Assembly (NCBI GenBank): GCA_016702335.1
Contig: JADJEF010000002.1
Span: forward strand, 62,001 to 126,000
DNA length: 64,000 nucleotides
Source of the DNA: Rhodocyclaceae bacterium
Lineage (GTDB): Bacteria; Pseudomonadota; Gammaproteobacteria; Burkholderiales; Rhodocyclaceae
Direction of reading: 5' to 3'
Position numbers and translations under genes: made by a program. Below, one piece after another: positions 19,301 through 27,480 of the stretch; within the stretch, counting starts at the first letter, position 1; each line of letters starts with the position of its first letter. A model generated the notes under the pieces. That model was given only the letters and a program-made list of their open reading frames with translations, did not search any database and was not told the origin of the DNA.

Positions 19301-22208
19301 AGGTGTGGGCGGCCCTGATCAGGCTATCCGAGGGGACTCCGGTACTCCCGATTTCCCTCTGTATGGTGGATAAATGCTGCTGCGCTTCTTCGGTGTAGAT
19401 GGCGAACAACGTGGGGGAAATCTCCAAATCACCGATGCACACGGGCTCTTGCGTCGGGAACGGGAGAATTTCCGCCGTTTCAACCCCGTCGATGGACTTG
19501 GCTTCGGCCTGTGGCTCGGTTGCTGGCCGCGCGCTCTCTTCGCTCGCTTGAGCGCCCTCGGCAAGTACTTCTGCGGCGGCCAGTTCGGCGGCCAGGAGTT
19601 CCTCGTCGCTAACGGCGGCATGGGGCGGAAGCGCCTCGGCGTCGATGGTGCTGAGATCCGCAATGGTGAGGTCGACCACGGGTTGAGTGGCGATATCACG
19701 CGCTTCTGCATCGATTCCGGAAGTCGGCGCTGGTGACACGGCGCTTTCTGCTTCGAGGCTGCTGTGCGCGGCCTCGGCCGAGATGTCTGCGATTGCCAAC
19801 TCGGCTGCGACCAGTGCACTTTCGACTTTTTCGGCCTCGGCGGCGGCATCGCGCAATTCCATATCCGCCAGCAACTCACTCATTGAGCGGGCGTCTGGTG
19901 AATCGTCACTTGTCACGACGGCTGCGGGGGCCTCGATCTCGACACCGGCAAGCAGTGCCGAGGTGCTGGCCACGAGATTCGCGGCGTCGTAGTGACCACT
20001 CCCGCCGGCACCCAACTGTGCAAGCCAGGGACCAAAAACGTTCAGCGCGAGTTCGATCATGGCGAGCAGCGCTGGCGTGGCTGGACGCTTTTCCTGCAGC
20101 CAAAGATTCAGCACCTGCTCGGCACCCCAGGCTACCTCGCCCAGTTCGTACAGATTCACCATACGCCCGCTGCCCTTGAGCGTATGGAAGCTACGGCGCA
20201 TTGTTGTGAGTGCCTCGATATCCTGCGGATTGGCTCGAACCTCGGGCAACTGCATTCCGATGGTGGTGAGCACCTCGGTCGCCTCTTCGAGGAAGATTTC
20301 CAGCAACTCGACATCAAACTCTTCATCACTGCCAAGATGTTCAGCGGCTGGCGCTACAGTGGCGGCTTCCGGGACCGCCGGCGCCGGTTCCGGTGCAGCA
20401 GTCGGCGCAACATGAACAACAGGAGGGGCGGCAACGGTTGGGGCAACGGCCTCTACAAGATCGGCGACAACGGGTGCGATGGCTTCTACGACAGCCTCAG
20501 CGGCTGGTTCGGCAGCGACGGCCACGCCAGGTTTGCGCGGATTGAGAATGGCCTGAATGTCCGGGTTGCCGCCGTGCTCCAGTTCCTCAATAAAGAAACC
20601 GATGCCGGAAAGCTTGCCGGCAATGCTTTCGAATACGGCGGTGTCTGCGGCCAGCGTTCCCTTCGCCAGGTCAGCGACATGGCGCATGGCTTCCGACAGG
20701 ACGGCAACGGCCTTGTCCTGCCCAAGAATCATCAGGGCACCCTCGATTTGCTTGAGTGGCTTGCTCAGTTCCGCCAGACTGGAATGCTTTCCGTGGTCGC
20801 GGAAATACGCGTCAAGGGTCTGCTCAACGGTCGCTAAATTAGCCTGAATTTCCCGCGCGACGGTGGCCAGCAGAATGCGTTCCTGAGCGCGCCGTGCCAT
20901 GGCGTCGAGGTGCGGCAAATCCAGGGTATCGAGGTCTTCCTGATTGGCGAGCGCCAGCAGTCGTGCCTCCATGATGTGTGCGTGCTTGTCGAAATCGGAA
21001 TCCAGCGACTGAAAGTTCTCCAGCGCGCTGTCACAGAGCATCAAGGCCGTGGCAACTTCAATGGCCATGGTGTCGTTGTGGCGCATCGGGTCACGGCGCA
21101 AGGCATCTGTCAGGGTGACCAGTGACTGGCAGATGTACTGGATAGACGCATTTCCCAGCACGCCGGCTTGCTGCCCTGCCTGGGTGACAGTCTCGTGAAA
21201 CGGAGGCAGCGCGGCGGCAACACCGGAGCACAGACGCGTCCAGTCCTCACGGGCTGTGGACAATAGCTCGCGCAATTTTCGGATGTGTGGCTTCAGGGCC
21301 TCAAGATCAGTGTTTGCAGTTGCTTCAGGTATCAGCACATCGAGCCGGTAGGCCGCGCGGACGGTGCTGGCAAGAGGGCTACCGCACTTGCCGATAGCGA
21401 CCAGGTACAGCACGTCGGCCATGAGTCGGTCAGGCACGTCATCATCGCCTTCGCTCAAGTGCTTGATCTGCGCGCCAATGCGCAGCGCCAGTCTGCTGGC
21501 CGCAGCCGCTTCGTCCGGGGCTGGCAGGGCACCATCGGCGAGCGTTTCAAGGAACCCAAGGGAAGCCCACCAGAAAGCCCGGTCCGCGGGCTGGATTCGC
21601 GTCGCCTCAATCATGAACACCGAATTTTTCATTTCGGCGAGGCCTCGTGCTGCTTCCGCGGGGGTTTTCAGCCATTTGAGCAGCCCGCGCTCGTAGCCCA
21701 TGCGCGCCATCTTGATACGTGCCGACAACTTTTCCTGAGTCAGGATGGGCGGGTCGGTTTCACGTTTGGGCGGCCGCTGGCTCAGGTCGGGGAAGAATAA
21801 TGCCGAGAGGCCCGGCTTGGGTGATCCCGCTGCAACGAGTAGCTCGCTATACGCCGGCATCAGCCGCAAGGGCTGGTTGACGTCGCCATCCATCAGCCCG
21901 TCGAGGTAGTCGCGCATGGCCTTAAGGCCTGCCTTGGCGATACCCGCGACGCTGTCAGACCACGGAACTTCGCCATTGCCGAGCTTTGCAAACAGATTTT
22001 CGAGCGCCGCGGAAAACTCGGTGATGCCATCGAGTCCGACGATGGTCAGCGCCCCATGGGCCTGATGGAGTTGCTTTACTGCCCCCGAGAGCGCTTGCCC
22101 GCCCGGATTTTGCGCGTGCTCATCCAGCGCAACCGCAGCGCGTTCCAGCGCGAGGTCGATTTCACTCTTGACCCAGGACAGCGGGCCAATGTCCAGATCG
22201 CTTGTCAT
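16392..22208 (-). CDS. chpA: Type IV pilus chemosensory histidine kinase/response regulator ChpA (PilL)
   Basis: A giant CheA-like hybrid kinase that controls twitching motility through PilG and PilH. It is 1938 residues. Seen in order: an N-terminal degenerate phosphotransfer region (LHQAHGA near residue 48), a long helical part, HPt domains with phospho-acceptor candidates His675 (FHTLKGSGR), His968 (AHTLGSTSG) and His1176 (LHTIKGSARM), proline/alanine-rich linkers, dimerisation and HATPase (LRNCLAHGIEEP, DDGAGLNLKK, GRGVGMDVV), a CheW-like domain, and a receiver with Asp1862 (LLDIEMPRMDG). No CheR- or CheB-type gene follows, unlike the Pseudomonas cluster. One dispersed repeat lies antisense in a linker and is read as AVSPAPTS. 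Confidence 0.95.
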   Translation of the reverse strand: MTSDLDIGPLSWVKSEIDLALERAAVALDEHAQNPGGQALSGAVKQLHQAHGALTIVGLDGITEFSAALENLFAKLGNGEVPWSDSVAGIAKAGLKAMRDYLDGLMDGDVNQPLRLMPAYSELLVAAGSPKPGLSALFFPDLSQRPPKRETDPPILTQEKLSARIKMARMGYERGLLKWLKTPAEAARGLAEMKNSVFMIEATRIQPADRAFWWASLGFLETLADGALPAPDEAAAASRLALRIGAQIKHLSEGDDDVPDRLMADVLYLVAIGKCGSPLASTVRAAYRLDVLIPEATANTDLEALKPHIRKLRELLSTAREDWTRLCSGVAAALPPFHETVTQAGQQAGVLGNASIQYICQSLVTLTDALRRDPMRHNDTMAIEVATALMLCDSALENFQSLDSDFDKHAHIMEARLLALANQEDLDTLDLPHLDAMARRAQERILLATVAREIQANLATVEQTLDAYFRDHGKHSSLAELSKPLKQIEGALMILGQDKAVAVLSEAMRHVADLAKGTLAADTAVFESIAGKLSGIGFFIEELEHGGNPDIQAILNPRKPGVAVAAEPAAEAVVEAIAPVVADLVEAVAPTVAAPPVVHVAPTAAPEPAPAVPEAATVAPAAEHLGSDEEFDVELLEIFLEEATEVLTTIGMQLPEVRANPQDIEALTTMRRSFHTLKGSGRMVNLYELGEVAWGAEQVLNLWLQEKRPATPALLAMIELALNVFGPWLAQLGAGGSGHYDAANLVASTSALLAGVEIEAPAAVVTSDDSPDARSMSELLADMELRDAAAEAEKVESALVAAELAIADISAEAAHSSLEAESAVSPAPTSGIDAEARDIATQPVVDLTIADLSTIDAEALPPHAAVSDEELLAAELAAAEVLAEGAQASEESARPATEPQAEAKSIDGVETAEILPFPTQEPVCIGDLEISPTLFAIYTEEAQQHLSTIQREIGSTGVPSDSLIRAAHTLGSTSGTTGVTAIFHLARALELALGSLSIVDLPPTEAQRLLLARCAGALEGMFGAVMSRRLPGEEAELATELRNLKPESAPAPSPTPVQAEVASTTATPVPIEVSEAPSVAAVPSTSTTPTQPESPLEFALPDHPSAEQAPPPPLEEEEDEEHRHSNRLIDEIDEQLLPIFLEEASDLMASLDAQLRGWRGQPENDAFSKQMQRDLHTIKGSARMAGAMGCGDLFHSMESRIEQATALRAINSDLFDSLEVSYDRGAMLIERLQRGEFGVPEAPPPAVAAAAAPATIAKSTSTPGIAAGAPAPVAATMTTSTAAGAATTAPVAASAAQKAQIQLRVRADLIDSLVNEAGEVAIARARIEGEMRALKTSLLELTDNVIRLRHQVREIEIQAETQMASQITELKAQAEIEGRAFDPLEFDRFTRFQELTRMMAESVNDVSTVQHTLLSNVTNADASLSAQARINRELSQRLMGVRMMPFDSLAERLHRVVRQAAKDVGKRANLDIKGGQMGIDRSVLEHIGGPLEHLLRNCLAHGIEEPAKREAAGKEVFGQVTLSLAQEGNDVVLALADDGAGLNLKKIRERAIERGLLTENDPTDDAHLIGMIFQSGFSTADAVSTISGRGVGMDVVKTEIEGLGGRIEVTTTSGKGSIFRLYLPLTLAVSQAVIILVGSRQYALPASMVEQVSELKPAVIDKLRREGTTEWLGRKYPYRYLPNLLGMRDAKPVPARRHWLLLVKGGAERLAIEVDGMIGNREIVIKNLGQQLRRISGLAGATVLSNGEIGLILNPIALYAKQLLVESAEQQRLAESGPATASDGLATEQSVPAPTESQILPARKRRRQPSDATVMVVDDSLTVRKVTGRLLGRQGYQVVTAKDGVDALEQLGDLIPDVMLLDIEMPRMDGFELARNIRADHKLKNIPIIMITSRSADKHRQYAMEIGVNHYIGKPYDEGTLLGLIDLHVNPEFQKPAP
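19721..19745 (+). repeat. Dispersed 25-bp repeat, copy 4 (antisense inside chpA)
   Basis: Consensus match for 23 bases, ending CT in place of AT. It lies in a low-complexity linker of ChpA, where the minus-strand frame reads AVSPAPTS. Confidence 0.85.
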
Positions 22209-22214
22209 GCGCGA

Positions 22215-24245
22215 TTACACCTTGAAGCCGGAGACTGAGCCCTTCAATTCCGTTGCCAAGGCGGCGAGTTCGCCCACCGATACCGCCGTTTGCTGCGTGC
22301 CATTGGTGGTGAGCTTGGTGACTTTGAGAATCTCGTTCATGGCCATGGCCACGTCTTTTGCGGTCTCCGTCTGCTCTTGCGTAGATGCCGAGATGTTTTC
22401 AATCAACTGTGCCAGACGCTGGGTAACGGCCGAGATTTCGGTCAGTGCCTGCCCGGCGGCGTCGGATCGCTTGGTTCCTTCGACCACGTTTTGCGTCGAG
22501 CTTTCCATAGCGGCCACAGCGTCGTGGGTGTCGGTCTGAATGGTTTTGACCAGCGCAGCGATCTGCTTGGTGGCCTCGCCGGAACGTTCTGCGAGGCGCT
22601 GCACTTCTTCCGCAACCACTGAGAAGCCGCGACCGGCTTCACCGGCGGATGCGGCCTGAATGGCGGCGTTCAAGGCGAGCACGTTGGTTTGTTCGGTAAT
22701 GTCGGAAATCAGCTCCACGATTTCGCCGATCTCCTGGGACGATTCGCCCAGACGCTTGATCCGCTTTGCTGTTTCCTGAATCTGACCGCGAATTTCGTTC
22801 ATGCCGGTGATAGATTCATTCACTGCCAAGGAACCTTTTTTGGCTACTTCCAGCGACACACGGGCCACCTTGGCGGACTCTTGCGCGTTGTGTGACACAT
22901 CCGTCATGGCGTCAGCCATTTCTTCTACCTTGTTACCGGCAAGCTCAATTTCGCGCGCCTGGGTCTCGGTCGCTGAAAGCAACTCGTCCGAGGTAGCCTT
23001 GGCTTCCGTGGTCGCCGTCGTCACCTGAGCCGCAGCCTTGTTGATTCGCCCGACCAGCACGGAGAGTTCTTCAATGGTGTAGTTCACCGAGTCGGCGATG
23101 GCCCCGGTAATGTCTTCGGACACCGTGGCGCGAATGGTAAGGTCGCCATCAGCCAAGTCGCCCATCTCGTTCATCAGCCGCAAGATGGCGGCCTGGGTAG
23201 AGTCTTTGGCAGCCTCGGCAGCGCGCTGTTGCTTGAGCGCCTCGGCCTGGCGATTGGCAGCGTCATCGCGGAACACCTTGACGATCAGGGTGAGCATCAA
23301 CATTGCCAGCGAACCACTTACTGCGACCACCAGCGGGGTAACGTTATCGCTGTGCGCGGTCTGCTGGTAGGCCAGGCTCAATTCATCCGCAAGCCGGGTC
23401 AGTTCTTTCTGCGACCGCCCGATTTGACCCACGAAGTTTCGGGCCAGATTCAACTCCTTGCCCTCAGTGGGCAGCTCTTTAACCACGACAAGGAAATCCT
23501 CGAACGCCGCCTTGAGCCGCTGATCTGCCGACAGCGCCGGCAAGGTCTGCTCTAGTTCGATGACCAGTTGTGCAACCAGGGCGTCATCATAGCCTTTACC
23601 CAAAGCAACCTGATTGAGCAGGGGCATCACCCGACCAACAGCATCTTTGGCCTTCTCACCAATTGCCAGCGCGGCCTGCGTCATCCAGGCGCTGGCCTTG
23701 ACGTCTTCACCAAGAAAGCCGATCTTGGTAATTTGCTCTTCGTATTTGAGCATGCGCTCCATGGCTAGACGGGAGAGTTCCCAGTTTTCCAGGAATTTGT
23801 CCAAGGCTTCACGGGGAACTCCGCGGGTCGCCGGTACGTCTGTCTCATTGACTTCTCCACCCTGAGTCAGGATGTTTTGCAGCTCACGCATGCGGCGCAC
23901 CCCGTTGCGCATGGATTTGAATGACTCCACGTCGCCTTCATTGGCGCGGACGGCACGTGCGGGCATTTCAAAGGCGAGCAGACGTACCTCGCTGGACGCG
24001 ATGGTGTAGGCAGTCGTGATCGCGGCTTCGCGGTTTTGCAGGTACAGCGCACTCATGGCGACCATGAGCCCGATAAGGAACATCGCGCCGAGTATCTGGT
24101 ATTGCATGGTGACCGGAAATTTTCCGATTACCGGCAGGGGCTTGGCTTCGCGGGGTTCGTCGGGCTTCGCCACAGGAGGAGCTTTCTTAGCCTTGGGCTC
24201 CGCAGCGGTTTTTTTGCCCAGGAGTGCTTTTAAGTCAAGTGCCAT
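22215..24245 (-). CDS. pilJ: Type IV pilus methyl-accepting chemotaxis protein PilJ
   Basis: PilJ is the membrane receptor that feeds the Chp kinase. It is 676 residues. Seen: a basic cytoplasmic N-terminus, one membrane helix at about residues 48-70, a helical PilJ-type periplasmic domain (LLAFEMPARAVRANEGD onward), a second helix near residues 303-325, a HAMP region, and a cytoplasmic signalling domain. Its hairpin tip includes EIVELISDITEQTNVLALNAAI-like residues and the GRGFSVVAEEVQRLAERS segment. The gene lies six bases before chpA and after pilI on the same strand. Confidence 0.96.
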   Translation of the reverse strand: MALDLKALLGKKTAAEPKAKKAPPVAKPDEPREAKPLPVIGKFPVTMQYQILGAMFLIGLMVAMSALYLQNREAAITTAYTIASSEVRLLAFEMPARAVRANEGDVESFKSMRNGVRRMRELQNILTQGGEVNETDVPATRGVPREALDKFLENWELSRLAMERMLKYEEQITKIGFLGEDVKASAWMTQAALAIGEKAKDAVGRVMPLLNQVALGKGYDDALVAQLVIELEQTLPALSADQRLKAAFEDFLVVVKELPTEGKELNLARNFVGQIGRSQKELTRLADELSLAYQQTAHSDNVTPLVVAVSGSLAMLMLTLIVKVFRDDAANRQAEALKQQRAAEAAKDSTQAAILRLMNEMGDLADGDLTIRATVSEDITGAIADSVNYTIEELSVLVGRINKAAAQVTTATTEAKATSDELLSATETQAREIELAGNKVEEMADAMTDVSHNAQESAKVARVSLEVAKKGSLAVNESITGMNEIRGQIQETAKRIKRLGESSQEIGEIVELISDITEQTNVLALNAAIQAASAGEAGRGFSVVAEEVQRLAERSGEATKQIAALVKTIQTDTHDAVAAMESSTQNVVEGTKRSDAAGQALTEISAVTQRLAQLIENISASTQEQTETAKDVAMAMNEILKVTKLTTNGTQQTAVSVGELAALATELKGSVSGFKV

Positions 24246-24281
24246 GGTGAATCTCCCCCTTTGAATTACTTATTTTAAGTG

Positions 24282-24794
24282 TCATGTGGCAACGTCCAGA
24301 AATGCCGGGTCAGCGAGTAGTTCACGGACCTGCAAGCGTCGCCATTGCCGATTTTCGGCATCTTTGTACATCTGGTGGCCCCAGGTCGGCGCGGTCGTAT
24401 CATCAGGCAAACGCGTCAATTGGGCCAAGGGCCTCAAACCCAGGGCGCGATCTACCAGCAGGGCACTGTTGATGCCATGGCGGGCACCGATCATGACCAA
24501 GCGCGCTTCACTATTGTGGGGCGTCGCGTGATCTGCCCGAAACGCCGAAAAGTCGACGACTGAATAGAGGAGTCCGCGAACATTGGTGATCCCCGCGAAC
24601 CAGTGACGGGTGAGCGGGACCGGAGTCAGTTCGGTGAGCGGAATCACCTCCCCGGAGTCCGCGAGGTCAATCAGCCACAGACTATCCCCAGACTCGACCC
24701 CAAGCAGCGTGCGAGCGGCGTCGCCGTGCCGGATGGCGCCGAGGCGCGCCGTTAAGTTCTGCTGAAACTCCCGCAGACTGATGCGCTTGCTCAT
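24282..24794 (-). CDS. pilI: Type IV pilus CheW-like adaptor PilI
   Basis: PilI is the adaptor coupling PilJ to the ChpA kinase. It is 170 residues with a single CheW domain. Seen: GDSLWLIDLADSGEVIPL, WFAGITNVRGLLYSVVDF (the CheW core with NVRG) and NSALLVDRALGLRPL. It lies between pilH and pilJ on the same strand with short gaps. It has no receiver or methyltransferase part. Confidence 0.92.
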   Translation of the reverse strand: MSKRISLREFQQNLTARLGAIRHGDAARTLLGVESGDSLWLIDLADSGEVIPLTELTPVPLTRHWFAGITNVRGLLYSVVDFSAFRADHATPHNSEARLVMIGARHGINSALLVDRALGLRPLAQLTRLPDDTTAPTWGHQMYKDAENRQWRRLQVRELLADPAFLDVAT

Positions 24795-24811
24795 GGTGGC
24801 CTGGGCGTGGG

Positions 24812-25177
24812 TCAGGACAATGCGGCGATTTTTGCCAGCAGAGCCGGCTGGTCAACCGGCTTGGTGACGTAGTCATGGGCACCTTGCCGCATTCCCCACA
24901 CCCGGTCGGTCTCCTGATCCTTGGTGGTGCACAAAATCACAGGAATATGCTTGGTCGAATCGTCGCGCGTGAGCGCGCGAGTGGCCTGGAAGCCATTTGT
25001 ACCGGGCATGACCACATCCATGATGATCAGGTCGGGCAGCACTTCTTTGGCGCAGGCAACACCCTTTTCGCCATCTTCGGCAAGCACCACCTGGTAGCCC
25101 GCACCGCGCAGTAGTTCGGCCAATACATGGCGCTCGGTGGGGGAATCATCGACGACGAGAATCTTGTTGACTGGCAT
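24812..25177 (-). CDS. pilH: Twitching motility response regulator PilH
   Basis: A stand-alone receiver of 121 residues, a phosphorylation target of ChpA that tunes pilus retraction. Seen: the acidic pocket VVDDSPTE, the phospho-acceptor in IIMDVVMPGTNG, the switch threonine in LCTTKDQ, and the conserved lysine in VTKPVD. There is no output domain. It lies between pilG and pilI. PilG and PilH are distinguished by order and similarity. The pilG-H-I-J order here is the standard one. Confidence 0.93.
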   Translation of the reverse strand: MPVNKILVVDDSPTERHVLAELLRGAGYQVVLAEDGEKGVACAKEVLPDLIIMDVVMPGTNGFQATRALTRDDSTKHIPVILCTTKDQETDRVWGMRQGAHDYVTKPVDQPALLAKIAALS

Positions 25178-25200
25178 GGGATATTCCTCTCTGTGGTTCG

Positions 25201-25608
25201 CTATTGGGATGTGGTGCCACCGGCAGTGGCATGCGTTGCTACCGCTGCGAGCAGGGTGTCTTTGGTAAAGGGCTTGGTGAGGTATTCGTCTGAGCCGACC
25301 ATGCGGCCGCGGGCGCGATCAAACAAACCGTCCTTCGATGAAAGCATGATCACCGGGGTACTGCTGTATTTGGCATTCTTCTTGATGAGGGCGCAGGTCT
25401 GATAACCATCGAGGCGAGGCATCAGAATGTCACAAAAGATAATGTGCGGCTGGCTATCATTGATCTTGGCGAGCGCATCAAAGCCATCTTCCGCCAGGAT
25501 GACTTCTGCGCCGGCCTGCTTGAGAAAGATCTCCGCGCTCTTGCGAATGGTGTTCGAGTCATCGATCACCATGACCTTGATGCCGGCAAGTCGGGGGGGT
25601 GTGCTCAC
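25201..25608 (-). CDS. pilG: Twitching motility response regulator PilG
   Basis: A stand-alone receiver of 135 residues, first gene of the chemosensory run, acting on pilus extension. Seen: VMVIDDSNTIRKSAEIFLKQAG at the N-terminus, the phospho-acceptor in FCDILMPRLDGYQ, the switch residue in IMLSSKDG, and the lysine in LTKPFTKD. The C-terminus lacks an output domain. The gap to pilH is 23 bases. Rubredoxin lies just upstream on the same strand. Confidence 0.95.
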   Translation of the reverse strand: MSTPPRLAGIKVMVIDDSNTIRKSAEIFLKQAGAEVILAEDGFDALAKINDSQPHIIFCDILMPRLDGYQTCALIKKNAKYSSTPVIMLSSKDGLFDRARGRMVGSDEYLTKPFTKDTLLAAVATHATAGGTTSQ

Positions 25609-25642
25609 GCCTGTCCTTTAGTTAAGTTGCAGTTGCTCGGGG

Positions 25643-25834
25643 TCAGATCTTTATCATCTCAAAATCATCCTTGCGCGAATTGCACTCCGGGCAGGTCCAG
25701 TTTGGCGGAACATCTGCCCAGCGCGTTCCTGGTGCCAAGCCTTCCTTTGCATCGCCCGCAGCTTCGTCGTAAATCCAGCCACAGGTTAGGCACATCCAGG
25801 TAACAAGTGCCTCGCCGGTAACAATGTCGCTCAT
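25643..25834 (-). CDS. Rubredoxin
   Basis: A 63-residue iron protein with a single Fe(Cys)4 site that passes electrons in the cytoplasm. Seen: the two metal knuckles MCLTCGWIYDEAAGD and CPECNSRKDDFEMI, with the usual aromatic core (TRWADVPPNWTCP). I chose ATG 25834 because it gives the normal rubredoxin length. An open frame upstream adds an unrelated arginine-rich stretch. It is divergent from thiD and on the same strand as pilG, 34 bases upstream. The electron partner is unknown. Confidence 0.92.
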   Translation of the reverse strand: MSDIVTGEALVTWMCLTCGWIYDEAAGDAKEGLAPGTRWADVPPNWTCPECNSRKDDFEMIKI

Positions 25835-25936
25835 GATAACGTGTAGGTTAGAATCGCGAGGTATCTTAGCAGGCTGCGGGCACGCTTGCATGGCGCTCCA
25901 GCAACGATCGTATCGTCGCCGCGTCCGGACCCGACA

Positions 25937-26830
25937 ATGACCACACAATCTGCCGACATTTCGCAGGCTCCTTTTGCCGCTCCGCCGCCCGTGGTGCTCT
26001 GTTTCTCGGCCTCAGATCCGACCGCCGGCGCAGGCATGCAGGCCGATGTGCTCACCGTCGCCAGCCTGGGCTGCCACCCGACGTCGGTGATTACCGCCCT
26101 GACAGTTCAGGATACGATGGGTGTCGAGGCGGTACTTCCGATCGATGGCGGTTGGATCGTCGATCAGGCGCGCGCGTTGCTGGAAGACATGCCGGTAGCT
26201 GTTTTCAAACTGGGGATGCTGGGCAGTGTCGAAGCCGTTGCCGGCATTGCCGAGATCATTTCCGACTATCCCGATGTCCCTGTAGTTTTCGACCCCGTAT
26301 TGGCCTCAGGCCGTGGCGACCAGTTTGCCGATGAAGAAATCCTCGAGGCCATGGTTGGCCTGCTGTTGCCTCAAACCACGCTGCTCACGCCCAATTCGCT
26401 GGAGGTGCGGCGTCTGGCGCAGGAACTGTCAGAGCTGGATGGTGAGGGGCCCGTGTCGTTAAGTGCAGCGGCGCGTTTGCTGGTCGAGGCCGGTTGTGAG
26501 TATGTTTTGCTTACCGGTACCCACGAGAGTACCGAGCATGTCATCAATTCGCTGTACGGAAAACACGGCAAGGTGCGCGCTGACACATGGGATCGTCTGC
26601 CGGGCAGTTATCACGGCTCGGGGTGCACGCTGGCGGCGGCCGTGGCCGCCTATCTGGCACTGGGCATGCCGCTGGCGGAGGCAGTTGTGGCCGCTCAGGA
26701 CTACACCTGGCGCAGTTTGGCCGCAGGATTCCGCCTGGGCATGGGGCAGTTCATCCCTGATCGTCTGTTCTGGGTGCGCAGCGGCGATGACCCTGAGGCC
26801 GCTGACGAAGAGGCTGTGCACGAAACATGA
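25937..26830 (+). CDS. thiD: Hydroxymethylpyrimidine/phosphomethylpyrimidine kinase
   Basis: ThiD phosphorylates HMP and HMP-phosphate to give the pyrimidine half of thiamin. It is 297 residues from ATG 25937, and an open frame 17 codons longer exists. Seen: the ribokinase-fold start CFSASDPTAGAGMQADV, VFDPVLASGRGD, TPNSLEVRRL, and the anion-hole motif GSYHGSGCTLAAAVAA. The C-terminus is about 25 residues longer than the common form and acidic. It overlaps thiE by four bases, so the two thiamin genes form a coupled pair. Confidence 0.94.
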   Translation: MTTQSADISQAPFAAPPPVVLCFSASDPTAGAGMQADVLTVASLGCHPTSVITALTVQDTMGVEAVLPIDGGWIVDQARALLEDMPVAVFKLGMLGSVEAVAGIAEIISDYPDVPVVFDPVLASGRGDQFADEEILEAMVGLLLPQTTLLTPNSLEVRRLAQELSELDGEGPVSLSAAARLLVEAGCEYVLLTGTHESTEHVINSLYGKHGKVRADTWDRLPGSYHGSGCTLAAAVAAYLALGMPLAEAVVAAQDYTWRSLAAGFRLGMGQFIPDRLFWVRSGDDPEAADEEAVHET

Positions 26831-27480
26831 ATCGCCACAACCTGCGCGGGCTTTACGCGATTACCCCGGATGATTTCATGCTGCCACGCCTGATTGCCTT
26901 GGTGAAGGCCGCTCTTGATGGCGGCGTGCGGCTGGTGCAGTACCGCAACAAGTCCGTCTCGGCCGATTTGCGACGGGTGCAGGCGGGCGCACTCCTTTCG
27001 GTTTGCCGGGTGGCAGGGGCCAAGCTTATTGTCAATGACGACATATCCTTGGCGGTTGCCATCAATGCCGATGGCGCGCACTTGGGCCGTGATGATTTTT
27101 CCTGCGGGTCGCTCTTGGCGGCGCGGGAAGCGCTGGGGCCGGACCGCGTACTCGGGGTTTCCTGCTACAACGATATGGCGTGTGCCGAGGCGGCTGTTGT
27201 CGCACAGGCTGACTATCTGGCCGTTGGCAGCATGTTTGCCTCCACCACCAAGCCGCAGGCGGTTCGGGCCTCGCTTGATCTGGTGCGGGCCGTACGCCAG
27301 CGCTTTGACGTGCCCGTTTGCGCCATCGGCGGCATTTCGCTGACCAATGCACCTACGGTAATCGATGCCGGTGCCGATATGCTCGCCGTCATTTCCTCGT
27401 TGTTCGACGTTATGGACATCGCCGAGGAGGCACGTCGCTTTCAGTCACTTTTTCCTCCATTGACTCAGACCACATCATGA
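26827..27480 (+). CDS. thiE: Thiamine-phosphate synthase
   Basis: ThiE joins HMP-pyrophosphate with thiazole phosphate to make thiamin phosphate. It is 217 residues. Seen: the TIM-barrel start GLYAITPD, VQYRNKS (the pyrophosphate and metal side), LIVNDDISLAV, GAHLGRDD, and the phosphate-binding VCAIGGISLTNA. The start overlaps thiD and the stop overlaps hemL, each by an ATGA. There is no riboswitch-like leader in front of this pair, since thiD starts only 102 bases from the divergent rubredoxin. Confidence 0.94.
   Translation: MNRHNLRGLYAITPDDFMLPRLIALVKAALDGGVRLVQYRNKSVSADLRRVQAGALLSVCRVAGAKLIVNDDISLAVAINADGAHLGRDDFSCGSLLAAREALGPDRVLGVSCYNDMACAEAAVVAQADYLAVGSMFASTTKPQAVRASLDLVRAVRQRFDVPVCAIGGISLTNAPTVIDAGADMLAVISSLFDVMDIAEEARRFQSLFPPLTQTTS

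Noticed and set aside
24383..24405. AGGTCGGCGCGGTC in pilI
   Set aside because: A shorter and mismatched core without the ACGGCG arm. Treated as chance in GC-rich coding DNA.
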